A DNA stretch of 64,000 nucleotides from Anthonomus grandis grandis. Lineage: Eukaryota > Arthropoda > Insecta > Coleoptera > Curculionidae. The DNA lies in NCBI RefSeq assembly GCF_022605725.1, contig NC_065564.1, forward strand, positions 930,001 through 994,000, given 5' to 3'. This document shows positions 1 through 11,800 of this stretch, in pieces; position 1 is the stretch's first letter; each line of letters starts with the position of its first letter. The position numbers and the translations under genes are program-made. Under the pieces are notes generated by a model, which had not been told where the DNA came from, did not search any database, and saw only the letters and a list, made by a program, of their open reading frames with translations.

Positions 1-270
1 GAATTGTTTCCGATTTTAGCACACGTAAGCCCCCAATAACAACAACTGGATCGGACCACTTTTCTACTCCGGACCGATTCTCCCATATATTTTTTATTCA
101 ATAACATCCCCCATCCTCCCCCGTTTACTTTTGTAAAAGTTTCCTTCGGTATTGCGGTGGCTTTGGCAAATCGAGATTGACGTATCCCTCTTGGAGTAAT
201 TTAATCGGCACGGAGACCCTAAAAGCGTCAATTTCCAGGTTTTCCAGGAATTTTTTTGACATTTTTCCAG
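1..270. other. Unassigned sequence at the left edge
   Basis: No gene or repeat unit could be assigned. Both short open frames here lie on the minus strand, have no recognisable domain, and look accidental. Confidence 0.4.
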
Positions 271-500
271 TGCCAATCGATGCCTTTTTAAATAAACAAT
301 CGAAAAGTGTTCTATGAATTTTTTGGAAAAACCAACAGGGACGCCGCAATTCGTGATTTCCGGTAAAACGGAAATTTCGAAAATTTCCTAAAAACCGTCC
401 GAATCAAAAATTTCTTTTTCTCCCTACCTAGAGCGAGAAAAGACCTTCAAGAAATCCTTACACCAAATTTCCGTCAGAAGCACAATAGGCCCGGAATTAT
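270..500 (-). repeat. Dispersed dyad element (DE), copy 1
   Basis: Minus-strand copy of a ~200-250-bp element that recurs at 3.6, 8.1, 12.3, 14.2, 15.6 and 19.8 kb. Shared landmarks are a stretch ending in GAAAAGTGTTCTATG, a central dyad of the type TTTCCGG...CCGGAAA (here degenerate, TTTCCGGTAAAACGGAAA), A/T-rich tracts, and a distal block resembling CTTCAAGAAATCCTTA. No coding capacity is seen. This is the most diverged copy. Confidence 0.6.
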
Positions 501-817
501 TAAAAGTTCATCACATCACATCACAGCTTTGGTACGGTTTTTTATGCAGCGAAACCCGGAATAATCCGGGGTCCTAATCAAAATCATTTCTCCTCCTCCT
601 ACCCCGTAATACTATTATAATTGTAATGTAATTTAATCGTTCTGGATCGCGGCCAAGATTCTCCCCCGTGCCTCCCTACCCCCCCCGTGCTGGAAATATA
701 CGATTTCCTCTGTTGCGGGGCCAATTTATCAAAACGCTATTGTTTTCGCTGCATATTCTCTTCCTCCTCCCACCCCCGCTCGTGAGGGAGGAAGAGGAGG
801 AGGAGGAGGATTCTAAT
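501..817. other. Unassigned sequence with pyrimidine tracts and a GAGGAG microsatellite
   Basis: C/T-rich runs are followed by a GGA-type purine microsatellite at about 786-813. A 90-aa frame crossing it (668-940) is low complexity and runs into satellite, so it is not called as a gene. Confidence 0.5.
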
Positions 818-905
818 GTTAAATTTACATTTTATGATTGTTTGTGCGAGGCAAGTGGCGTCTCTCTTAATCGCAAAAAAAAAAATCGCGTTAAAAATGC
901 TTTCA
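818..905 (+). repeat. Left direct duplication bracketing SatA array 1
   Basis: This ~90-bp stretch is repeated with substitutions at about 2850-2945, on the other side of the array. Shared blocks include ACATTTTA(T/C)GATTGT, GCAAGT(G/C)GCGTCTC, TAATCGCAAAAAA and the C(G/A)(C/T)(G/A)TTAAAAAT block that closes it. Confidence 0.7.
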
Positions 906-911
906 AGGAAA

Positions 912-2838
912 AACTGTTAAGGTGTAATTTATTTTTGTGACGTTTCTGGAATATTTGGGATCTTCTGAATCGTTTGGTACCACTGGGAGGGTCGTACGAC
1001 GGATATTTTTCGAGATACAGCCCGTTCAAGGTTCAGAAAAAAAACCATTTTTTTAAAATTTTGATCAAAAATAGCCAACTTTGGAATTTTTTCCAGAGAA
1101 AGCTGTTGACTCTCAAATTATTTTTTCAACGTTTCTAGAATATTTGGGATGTTCTGAATCGTTTGGTACCACTGGTAGGGTTGTATGATGGATATTTTTC
1201 GAGATACAGTCCGTTCAAGGTTGAGAACATTTTTTTTAAAATTATTTTTGATCAAAAATGGCCAACTTTGGAATTTTTTTCAGAGAAAACTGTTGACTCT
1301 CAAATTATTTTTTCAACGTTTCTAGAATATTTGGAACCTTCCGAATCGTTTGGTACTACTGGGAAAGGCGTACCACTGATATTTCCAAGATACAGCCTTT
1401 TAAAATTAAGAAAAAAATTCATTTTTGAATGAAAAATGGCCAAATTTAGAATTTTTTCCAGGAAAAACTGTTAAATCTCAAATTATTTTTCCAACGTTTC
1501 TAGAATATTTGGAACCTTCTGAATCGTTTGGTACTACTAGGAAAGGGGTACCACTAATATTTTTTGAGATATGACCTTTCAAAATTAGGAAAAAAATTGA
1601 TTTTTGAATGAAAAATGGCCAACTTTGGAATTTTTTCCAGGAAAAACTGTTGAATCTCAAATTATTTTTCCAACTTTTCTAGAATACTTGGAACCTTCTG
1701 AATCGTTTGGTACTACTAGGAAATGTGTACCACTAATATTTTCCGAGATACGGCCTTTCAAAATTAGGAAAAAAAAATATTTTTGAATGAAAAATGCCCA
1801 ATTTTGGATTTTTTTCCAGGAAAAACTGTTGCCTCTCAAATTAATTTTCCAATGTTTCTAGAATATTTGGAACCTTCTGAATCGTTTGGTATTACTAGGA
1901 AACGTGTACCACTAATATTTTCCGAGGTACAGCCTTTCAAAATTAAGAAAAAAAATTGATTTTTGAATAAAAAATGGCCAACTTTGGAATTTTTCCCACG
2001 AAAAACTGTTGACTTTCAAATTATTTTTCCAACGTTTCTAGAATACTTGGAACCTTCTGAATCGTTTGGTACTACTAGGAAAGGCGTACCACTGATATTT
2101 TCCGAGCTACGGCCTTTCAAAATTAGGAAAAAAGTTGATTTTTGAATGAAAAATGGCCAATTTTGGAATTTTTTCCAGAAAAAACTGTTGACTCTCAAAT
2201 TATTTTTCTAACGTTTCTAGAATATTTGGAGCCTTCTAAATCGTTTGGTACTACTAGGAAAGGTGTACCACTAATATTTTCCGAGATACGGCCTTTCAAA
2301 ATTAGGAAAAAAATTGATTTTTGAATGAAAAATGTCCAACTTTGGAATTTTTTTCCAGAAAAACTGTTGACTCTCAAATAATTTTTCTAACGTTTCTAGA
2401 ATATTTGGAGCCTTCTTAATCATTTGGTACTACTAGGAAAGGTGTACCACTAATATTTTCCGAGATACGGCCTTTCAAAACTAGGAAAAAAAATGATTTT
2501 TGAATGAAAAATGGCCAATTTTGGAATTTTTTTCAGAAAAAACTGTTGACTCTCAAATTATTTTTCCAACGTTTCTAGAATATTTGAAACCTTCTGAATC
2601 GTTTGGTACTACTCAGAAAGGTGTACCACTAATATTTTTCGAGATACAGCCTTTCAAAATTAAGAAAAAAATTGATTTTTGAATGAAAAATGTCCAACTT
2701 TGGAATTTTTTCCAGGAAAAACTCTTAACCCTCAATTTATTTTTCCAACGTTCTCAGAATATTTGGAACCTCCTGAATCGTTTGGTATAACTGGGAGAGT
2801 CGTACGATTGACATTTTCCAAGATACAGCTCTTCAAAA
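912..2838 (+). repeat. SatA satellite array 1 (~179-bp monomers, ~11 copies)
   Basis: Head-to-tail monomers repeat at 179-bp steps. Each has the order: GGAATTTTTTCCAG, AAACTGTTGACTCTCAAATT, CAACGTTTCTAGAATATTTG, GAATCGTTTGGTAC-ACT, then GAGATACAGCC and an A-rich tail before the next monomer. The left-most monomers (about 939-1310) resemble the GTCGTACGAC-containing subtype of other arrays. The inner ones replace that site with GGCGTACCAC or GGTGTACCAC. The 60-aa frames on both strands are the monomer read in frame and are not genes. Confidence 0.95.
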
Positions 2839-2849
2839 AAAAATCAACT

Positions 2850-2945
2850 TAACGTTTAATAATACATTTTACGATTGTGTGTGCCAGAAGCAAGTCGCGT
2901 CTCCCCCCTAATCGCAAAAAAGCAATCACATTAAAAATCCTCTCT
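2850..2945 (+). repeat. Right direct duplication bracketing SatA array 1
   Basis: Diverged copy of 818-905 in the same orientation, directly after the last SatA monomer. The pair places array 1 inside a duplicated stretch of otherwise single-copy-looking DNA. Confidence 0.7.
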
Positions 2946-3555
2946 GTCTCTCTCCCTTCCCTTCTCGAAATTATTCCGGAAAGATGAATAATTAAAATAC
3001 AATTACTTCGCAGCAGAAGATGCTCCTTGTCTACCTTGATTGAATATTTCATGAGCAGGAGCCCTTCCCGATGATACCAAGGCCGCCCTTTGAGCGTAAA
3101 AACAACTACTGAGAGTGTATGTGCACCTGAGGAACTACAAATAGAAACAACGTCCGGCCCGCACCCCCTTCCTCCCGCTCGTTACATTTTAATCAACAAA
3201 CGGGAAACGGGGACTTTTCTATATTCCCGATCCCGAAAGCTAATTTCGGGTCATAAAAGAGTCGACAGTGGTGCGAGCCCGAAACTTGTCAATTCCATTC
3301 CAGTGGGCTTTTTTTTTTTTTTGTTGCCATATCAACCCCGGGCGTCAATCTAATTAGCGACTGATTTTTTAAATAAGCCACGCGATACGCGGGTTAAACG
3401 GGAGTCATTTGTTTAACCGAGGCGGAGGGGTGGGTGGAGGAAAATTAAAAATAAACATAACGGAGCAATTTTCCGGCACCGCGCCATCGAATTTAAAACG
3501 CGGAAACTCATTAGCCGACGTGTCAGTTTTAAAAACCCGATTCGTTTGATTTTGA
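2946..3555. other. Unassigned single-copy-looking sequence
   Basis: No gene, RNA or repeat recognised. It contains a CT-rich run near 2940 and a T homopolymer near 3310. The short frame 3090-3353 has no recognisable domain. Confidence 0.4.
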
Positions 3556-3559
3556 TGAC

Positions 3560-3790
3560 GTCGCTCTTAAATGATGCATTATTTCATTACAAACCGAATA
3601 TTTTTTTAAATTTTTTGCGAAAACTCAATAGGGACCGAGTTAAGCCTGATTTCCGGTGCCGGAAATTAGAAAAATTTCCAAAAACTTGACCGAACTTGAA
3701 AATTTCTTTTTTGAGCATTAAGAGCTTTAGGCTGCCTTCAAGAAAGTCTTAAGGCACTTTTAGGTGAGATGCATAATAAGGCCTCTAGGC
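3560..3790 (-). repeat. Dispersed dyad element (DE), copy 2
   Basis: Minus-strand DE copy. The central dyad TTTCCGGTGCCGGAAA is intact at about 3650-3665. It is followed by AAAAATTTCC, the TTGAGCATTAAGAGCTTTAGG block and CTTCAAGAAAGTCTTAAG, matching the reverse complement of the copies at 12.3 and 15.6 kb. Confidence 0.75.
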
Positions 3791-4224
3791 CTAAAAGAAT
3801 GACATTTATGGGATAAAATAACGTGAAAGATGGGCCGGAGCAAACTGCACATTACATACGAGTGAAAGATGGCCCGAGGGAGCCTAAATATGCACAAAAA
3901 CATCTGAGAAATAAATAAAACAAACGAATCTGTCGCGTCCAAAAATCCGTTTTCGTATAAAAATGGAAATGTCGCGGTAAATTCGAAACGGCCGAGGTGA
4001 GAATAATAATTCCGTTGTTTTTTGTTAAAGGAGCGGATTTGTCAAGGCTTCTTCCCCAAATTCCCGGTCGGGATAAAATATTTATTCAAATATCCGCGAA
4101 ACAGCTGCCGGGGCGCATATTTAATTCAATGCGCTGCAGACGAAAGAAGAAGAACCCCCTTCATCCTGAAAGTGAAATGATAAAATATAAATAAATGCAC
4201 CGGAGTGGGAGGACATTTATTTAT
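3791..4224. other. Unassigned single-copy-looking sequence
   Basis: No supported gene. The frames 3760-3942 and 3997-4194 show no recognisable motif. Confidence 0.4.
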
Positions 4225-4375
4225 CTGGACGGGAGGGTGGTGTTTCCGCCGCCACAACATTCAATTGTTATTTTATTAACATCCCTTTTCAAGGGGATTT
4301 ATAACGTGTTCATGAAAATATGTAAATGTCACCCCCGAAGAACGCACTACCCTCTTTAAGGAATTTAAAAAAAAA
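4225..4375 (+). repeat. Left direct duplication bracketing SatA array 2
   Basis: Repeated with divergence at 7515-7705. Shared blocks, in order, are GTTTCCGC, CACAA-ATTCAATTGTT, AAGGGGATT, ATAAAATATGTAAATGTCACC-type and CCGAAGA-CGC. The right copy holds extra sequence between the second and third blocks. Confidence 0.75.
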
Positions 4376-4384
4376 AAATACAAA

Positions 4385-7300
4385 TAGTGACTTTCGAATT
4401 ATTTTTTCAACGTTTCTAGAATATTTGGAACCTTCTGAATCGTTTGGTACTACTGGGAGGGTTGTACGACTGATATTTTCCGAGATACAGCCCTTCAATG
4501 TTGAGGAATAAATCGATTTTCATCGGAATTGGTCTTTTAACTTTGTTCGTTAAAAACTCATGAAAATCGACTTTTTCTCGAACTTTGAAGAGCTGTATCT
4601 CGGAAAATATCCATTATACGACCCTCCCAGTGGTACCAAACGATTTAGAAGATCCCAAATATTCTAATATGTATGAGACCTCTTGAATCTTTTGATACCA
4701 CTGGTAGAGTCGTACCTTTTAAATTTTCCAAGATACAGCCTTTCAAACTTGAGAAAAAAAATCGATTTTTTTAAAAAATGGTCAACTTTGGAATTTTTTC
4801 CAGGAAAAATTGATGACTCTCAAATTTTGTTTTTTACATTTTTAGAATATTTGAGACTTTCTCAATCGTTTAGTACTACTGGGAATATCGTACGACGGAT
4901 ATTTTCCGAGATACAGCCCGTTCAAAGTTGAGAAAAAAATCAAATTTTAGTTACTTTGGTCAAAAATGACCAACTTTGGAATTTTTTCCAGAGAAAACCG
5001 TTAAGTCCTAAATTACTTTTCCAACATTTCTAGAATATTTAAGACCTCTAAAATTATTTAGTACTACTGGCAGAGTCGTACCACTTAAATTTTCCAAGAT
5101 ACAGCCTTTCAAACATGAGAAAAAAAATCGATTTTTATAAAAAATGGTCAATTTTGGAATTTTTTTCAGGAAAAATTGTTGACTCTAAAATTTTGTTTTC
5201 TACGTTTTTAGAATATTTGAGACTTCCTCAATCGTTTAGTACTACTGGAAATATCGTTGGACTGAAATTTCCAGAGATACAGCTCTTCAAAGTTGAGAAA
5301 AACGTCAAATTTTAGTAACTTTGATCAAAATTGACCAACTTTGGAATTTTTTCCAGAGAAAACCGTTAAATCTTAAATTACTTTTCTAACGTTTCCAGAA
5401 TGCTTGAGATCTCCTGAATCTTTTAGTACTACTGGCAGAGTCGTACTACATACATTTTTTAAGATACAGCTTTTCAAGCTTGAGAAAAAAAATCGACTTT
5501 AACGGAAAATGGCAAACTTTGGAATTTTTTCCAGGGAAAATTGTTGACTCTCAATTTTTTTTTTCGATGTTTTTAGAATATTTGAGACTTTCTCAATCGT
5601 TTAGTACTACTGGGAATATCGTACGACGGATATTTTCCGAGATACAGCCCGTTCAAAGTTGAGAAAACAATCAAATTTTAGTTACTTTGGTCAAAAATGA
5701 CCAACTTTGGAATTTTTTCCAGAGAAAACCGTTAAGTCCTAAATTACTTTTCCAACATTTCTAGAATATTTAAGACCTCTAAAATTATTTAGTACTACTG
5801 GCAGAGTCGTACCACTTAAATTTTCCAAGATACAGCCTTTCAAACATGAGAAAAAAAATCGATTTTTATAAAAAATGGTCAACTTTGGAATTTTTTCCAG
5901 GAAAAATTGTTGACTCTAAAATTTTGTTTTCTACGTTTTTAGAATATTTGAGACTTCCTCAATCGTTTAGTACTACTGGAAATATCGTTGGACTGAAATT
6001 TCCAGAGATACAGCTCTTCAAAGTTGAGAAAAACGTCAAATTTTAGTAACTTTGATCAAAATTGACCAACTTTGGAATTTTTTCCAGAGAAAACCGTTAA
6101 ATCTTAAATTATTTTTCTAACGTTTCCAGAATGTTTGAGATCTCCTGAATCTTTTAGTACTACTGGCAGAGTCGTACCACATACATTTTTTAAGATACAG
6201 CCTTTCAAACTTGAGAAAAAAAATCAACTTTCACGGAAAATGGCAAACTTTGGAATTTTTTCCAGGGAAAATTGTTGACTCTCAATTTTTTTTTTTTATG
6301 TTTTTAGAATATTTGAGACTTTCTCAATCGTTTAGTACTACTGGGAACATCGTACGATTGATATTTTTCGAGATACAGCTCTTAAAGGTTGAGCAAAAGA
6401 ATCGATTTTCACCGAAAATGGTCAACTTTGGAATTTTCTCCAGCGAAAACTGTTAACTCTCAAATTATTTTTCTAAAGTTTCCAGAATATTTGGGCCCTC
6501 CTAAATCGTCTGGTACTATTGGGAGGGTTGTACGATGGATATTTTCCGAAATACAACCCGTTCAAAGTTAAGAAAATTAATCAAATTTTAGTAACTTTGA
6601 TTAAAAATTACCAACTTTTGATTTTTTTCCAGAGAAAACCGTTAAGTCCTAAAATGCTTTTCCAACGTTTCCGGAATGTATGAGACCTCTTGAATCTTTT
6701 GGTATCACTGGTAGAGTCGTACCTTTTAAATTTTCTAAGATACAGCCTTTCAAACTTCAGAAAAAAAATCGATTTTTACAAAAAATGGTCAACTTTGAAA
6801 TTTTTTCCAGGAAAAATTGTTGACTCTCAAATTTTGTTTTCTACATTTTTAGAATACTTGAGACTTCCTTAATCATTTAGTACTACTCGGTATATCGTAC
6901 GACAGATACTTTCCGAAATACAGCCCTTAAAAGTTGAGCAAAAAAATCGACTTTCACGGAAAATGGCAAACTTTGGATTTTTTTCCAGGAAAAACCGTTA
7001 ACTCTGAAATTATTTTTTTAAAGTTTTCAGAATATTTGAGCCCTCCTGAATCGTCTGGTACCATTGAGAGGGCTGTACGACGGATGTTTTCCAAGATACA
7101 GCCCGTTCAAAGTTGAGAAAAAATCGAATTTTAGTAACTTTGATCAAAAATGACCAACTTTGGAATTTTTTCCAGAGAAAACCGTTAAGTCCTAAATTAA
7201 TTTTCTAACGTTTCCAGAATGTTTAAGACCTCTAGAATTCTTTGGTACCACTGGCAGAGTCGTACCTTTTAAATTTTCCAAGATACAGCCTTTCAAACTT

Positions 7301-7485
7301 GAGAAGAAAAATCAATTTTTTAAAAAAATGGTCAACTTTGGAATTTTTTCCAGGAAAAACTGTTGACTCTCAAATAATTTTTCCAACGTTTCTAGACTAT
7401 TTGGAACCTTCTGAATCGTTTGGTACCACTAGGAGAGTTGTAAGACTGAGATTTTCCAGGATACAGCCCTTCAAAGTTGACAAAA
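4385..7485 (+). repeat. SatA satellite array 2 (~183-bp monomers, ~17 copies)
   Basis: SatA monomers at ~183-bp steps, more heterogeneous than array 1. Subtypes differ at the core (TTTAGTACTACTGG versus TTTGGTACCACTGG) and in the linker. A 731-bp four-monomer higher-order unit is visible: blocks at 4921, 5115 and 5480 recur at 5652, 5846 and 6211. One monomer near the left end is inverted (see the separate entry). Frames of 60-127 aa inside are monomer readings. Confidence 0.95.
4395..4665. repeat. Head-to-head inverted SatA pair
   Basis: A plus-oriented half monomer (about 4395-4520) is followed by a minus-oriented one (about 4556-4665). The inverted one shows CTGTATCTCGGAAAATATCC then CAGTGGTACCAAACGATT, the reverse complement of the standard core. 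Every other monomer examined in the window is plus-oriented. Confidence 0.85.
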
Positions 7486-7502
7486 AATCTATGTTTAATA
7501 AG

Positions 7503-7705
7503 TTTGATCAAACGGACGCAAGACTGTTTCCGCTGTCACAATATTCAATTGTTGTTAAGCCCAAAGTGCCTCACCCCGGCAAAGATTTTCCGGAAACATC
7601 CCACGCCCCCCGAAGGGGATTATAACACGGCAACTTTGTCCATAAAAATATGTAAATGTCACCCCGAAGAGCGCGCACGACCCTTTTTAGGAAATTATGA
7701 CGTTT
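7503..7705 (+). repeat. Right direct duplication bracketing SatA array 2
   Basis: Diverged direct copy of 4225-4375, immediately after the last SatA monomer. The ATATGTAAATGTCACCCCGA block near 7650 aligns with the block near 4319. Confidence 0.75.
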
Positions 7706-8050
7706 CATAGAATAAAGAATTTACATATATACACACGGTGCAACATTAGGGGGGCGGCAAAGTAGGTAAAGAGAGACCCGCCGCCCCCTCTTTTCCCACC
7801 CCATCCCACACCGGGGGAGCCCTAAAATTTACCACACGACCCAATTCAACGACGAATCCATATGGGAAAACGAGACTGCGACATTGGGAAATTTGTATTT
7901 CGCCACCTTTTGTGTCACCGCGAAAACCGGGTCACGAAGATAAATAAGAACCTTACGGGAAAATAATCCGGGGGTTTGCTCTAATCAGATCCTCCTTCTT
8001 ATGCCAGATCTGTTCGCAATTTTGAAAATGTCATCATGGGGAAGAAAATT
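7706..8050. other. Unassigned sequence
   Basis: No supported feature. It includes a short TATATACACAC run and C-rich stretches. Confidence 0.4.
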
Positions 8051-8059
8051 GGATGTTTT

Positions 8060-8290
8060 AATTTGTCCACTGGACGTTCCCCTTGGCCCCCCACAGAAAA
8101 GTGCTCTACAACTTTTTCAAAAAACACCGCTTAGCAAGGGAGCAAACGGTGATTTCCGGTAGCGGAAATCTGGAAAATTCAACCGATTTCAAAAATTCTT
8201 TCGCCCATCATTTAGAGCATGAAAAGCTCTATAAAAAACGCTTATACCATTATGGCCTAAGGTGTATCAGAAAGGCACCACATCGTTAAA
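8060..8290 (-). repeat. Dispersed dyad element (DE), copy 3
   Basis: Minus-strand DE copy: AGAAAAGTGCTCTAC, a T/A-rich block, the dyad GATTTCCGGTAGCGGAAATC, then CATCATTTAGAGCATGAAAAG and the CGCTTATA block. The 68-aa frame over it is not conserved in the other copies. Confidence 0.7.
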
Positions 8291-8855
8291 ACCCTTTAAC
8301 ATTGTATATAGGGTGACGGGCGCATTACACCCCCGCTCGATATTATTAAACCAGAGATGCTGCCAGACGGAAATTGGCCGAGATTAAAGACAGATTAATT
8401 CCTAGGAAACCGGTTTATTAGGAAACCAAATTGGAAACATCAACCAGGATCGGGCTTTGAGGGCTCTTTATTGCTCCGGTTTAATGCACGCTCTCACGAA
8501 TATATGTACGTAATACGTACAACGTATGTGTGTGCTTACCGTTATACGGAGACGTCGAGTGGGAAAAACGTGAGAGCCTAAAACGACGATCCGGTAAATT
8601 TAATCCGGAACTTTTTCAAACGGGTATAATTAAAAGGAAATTTTCGGGAAACGTGCTTATTTGCATTTAAATTATTTTTTGTTTTTCAGGTGGGAAAATT
8701 ATTAATTAAGAGCGGTGAGGAGGGAGGGGGGGAGGGAGAAGGAGGGTGCTTTGATGTCCGGGGTTTAATAAAAAAAATTGGTTTCCTTCAATTTCGCTTC
8801 GCCTAAGCCCTTAACTTATACATTGGAAAAAAAAGGAGGAAGGGGGGGGGGATTT
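8291..8855. other. Unassigned sequence with a G-rich run
   Basis: No supported gene. A purine-rich GAGGGAGGGGGG-type run lies near 8710-8745, and a G homopolymer near 8842 sits just before SatA array 3. Confidence 0.4.
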
Positions 8856-8859
8856 TAAT

Positions 8860-11800
8860 CGAAAATTGCCCACTTTGGAATTTTTTTCTTAAAAAAACCG
8901 TCGACTCTCAAATGATTTTTTTAACATTTCTGGAATATTTGGGATCTTCTGAATCGTTTGGTACCACTGGGAAAATTGTACGACTGATATTTTAGGAGAT
9001 ATGGCCGTTCGAAGTTGGACAGAAAAGTCGATTTTCCTCTATTTTCGTTGAAAATTGCCAAAACGTTGGAATTTTTTCCAGGGAAAACAGTTGAAGCTCA
9101 AATAATTTTTTTAACATTTCTGGAATACTTGGGACCTCCTGAATCGTTTGGTACCACTGGGAAAATTGTACGACTGATATTTTAGGAGATATGACCGTTC
9201 AAAGTTGGACAGAAAAGTCGATTTTCCTCTATTTTTGTTGAAAATTGCCAAAACATTGGAATTTTTTCCAGGGAAAACAGTTAAAGCTCAAATAATTTTT
9301 TCAACATTTCTGGAATATTTGGGATCTTCTGAATCGTTTGGTACCACTGGGAAAGTCCTACGACTGATATTTTTAGAGATATGACCCTTAAAAGTTAAGA
9401 AAAAAAGTGATTTTTAATTGAAAATGGCTAACTTTGGAAATTTTTCCAGGAAAAACAGTTGACTTTCAAATATTTTTTCCAACATTTCTGGAATATTTGG
9501 GATCTTCTAAATCGTTTGGTACTACTGGGAAAATTGTACGACTGATATTTTAGGAGATATGGCCGTTCAAAGTTGGAGAGAAAAATCGATTTTCCTCTAT
9601 TTTTGTCGAAAATTGCAAAAACATTGGAATTTTTTCCAGAAAAAACAGTTGACTCGCAAATATGTTTTTTAACATTTCTGGAATAATTGGGATCTTCTGA
9701 ATCGTTTGGTACCACTGGGAAAGTCATACGACTGATATTTTCAGAGATACGGCCCTTAAAAGTTAAGAAAAACATTGTTTTTTAATTGAAAATGGCCAAC
9801 TTTGGAATTTTTTTCAGGAAAAACAGTTGACTCTCAAATAATTTTTTTAACATTTCTCGAATATTTGGGATCTTCTGAATCGTTTGGTACCACTGGGAAA
9901 GTCATAGAACCGACATTTTCAGAGATACGGCCCTTTAAAGTTAAGAAAAAAATTGATTTTTATCGAAAATGGCCAAGTTTGGAATTTTTTCCAGGAAAAA
10001 CAGTTGACTCTTAAATAATTTTTTTAACATTTTTGGAATACTTGGGATCTTCTGAGTCGTTTGGTACTACTGGGAAAATTGTACGACTGATATTTTAGGA
10101 GATATGGCCGTTCAAAGTTGGACAGAAAAGTCGATTTTCCTCTATTTTCGTTGAAAATTACCAAAACATTGGAATTTTTCCCAGGGAAAACAGTTGAAGT
10201 TCAAATAATTTTTTCAACATTTCTGGAATACTTGGGATCTTCTGAATCGTTTGGTACCACTGGGAAAGTCCTACGATTGATATTTTCTGAGATACGACCC
10301 TTCAAAGTTAAGAAAAAAAATTGATTTTTATCGAAAATGGCCAACTTTGGAATTTTTTCCAGGAAAAACAGTTGACTCTCAAATAATTTTTTCAACAGTT
10401 CTGGAATACTTGGGATCTTCTGAATGGTTTGGTGCCACTGGAAAAGTCATATGACTAATATTTTCTAAGATACGACCCTTCAAAGTTAAGAAAAAAATTG
10501 ATTTTTATCGAAAATGGCCAAGTTTGGAATTTTTTCCAGGAAAAACAGTTGACTCTCAAATAATTTTTTCAACATTTCTCAAATATCTGGGATCCTCTGA
10601 ATCGTTTGGTACTACTGGGAAAGTCATATGACTAATATTTTCTGAGATACGACCCTTCAAAGTTAAGAAAAAAATTGATTTTTATCGAAAATGGCCAAGT
10701 TTGGAATTTTTTCCAGGAAAAACAGTTGACTCTTAAATAATTTTTTTAACATTTTTGAAATACTTGGGATCTTCTGAATCGTTTGGTATTACTGGGAAAG
10801 TCCTACGACTGATATTTTCTGAGATACAACCCTTCAAAGTTAAGAAAAAAAATTGATTTTTATCGAAAATGGCCAACTTTGGAATTTTTTCCAGGAAAAA
10901 CAGTTGACTCTCAAATAATTTTTTCAACATTTCTGGAATACTTGGGATCTTCTGAATCGTTTGGTGCCACTGGAAAAGTCATATGACTAATATTTTCTAA
11001 GATACGACCCTTCAAAGTTAAGAAAAAAATTGATTTTTATCGAAAATGGCCAAGTTTGGAATTTTTTCCAGGAAAAACAGTTGCCTCTCAAATAATTTTT
11101 TCAACATTTCTCAAATATCTGGGATCCTCTGAATCGTTTGGTACCACTGGGAAAGTCATATGACTAATATTTTCTGAGATACGACCCTTCAAAGTTAAGA
11201 AAAAAATTGATTTTTATCGAAAATGGCTAAGTTTGGAATTTTTTCCAGGAAAAACAGTTGACTCTGAAATAATTTTTTCAACATTTCTGGAATACTTGGG
11301 ATCTGCTGAATTGTTTGGTACTACTGGGAAAATCCTACGACTGATATTTTCAGAGATACGATCCTTAAAAGTTAAGAAAAAAATTGATTTTTAATTGAAA
11401 ATGGCCAACTTTGGAATTTTTTCCAGGGAAAACAGTTGAAGCTCAAATAATTTTTTCAACATTTCTGGAATATTTGGGATCTTCTGAATTGTTTGGTACC
11501 ACTGGGAAAGTCCTATGACTGATATTTTCAGAGATACGACTCTTAAAAGATAAGAAAAAAAATTGATTTTTATCGAAAATGGCCAACTTTGGAATTTTTT
11601 CCAGGGAAAACAGTTGACTCTCAAATAATGTTTTCAACATTTCTGAAATATTTGGGATCTTCTGAATCGTTTGGTACCACTGGGAAAGTCCTACGACTGA
11701 TATTTTCAGAGATATGACCCTTAAAATTTAAGACAAAAAAATCGATTTTTATCAAAAATGGTTAACTTTGGATTTTTTTCCAGGAAAAGCTATTGACTCT

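Noticed and set aside
9428..9775. 115-aa minus-strand frame
   Set aside because: It spans two SatA monomers, and the same residues recur in each, so it is satellite.
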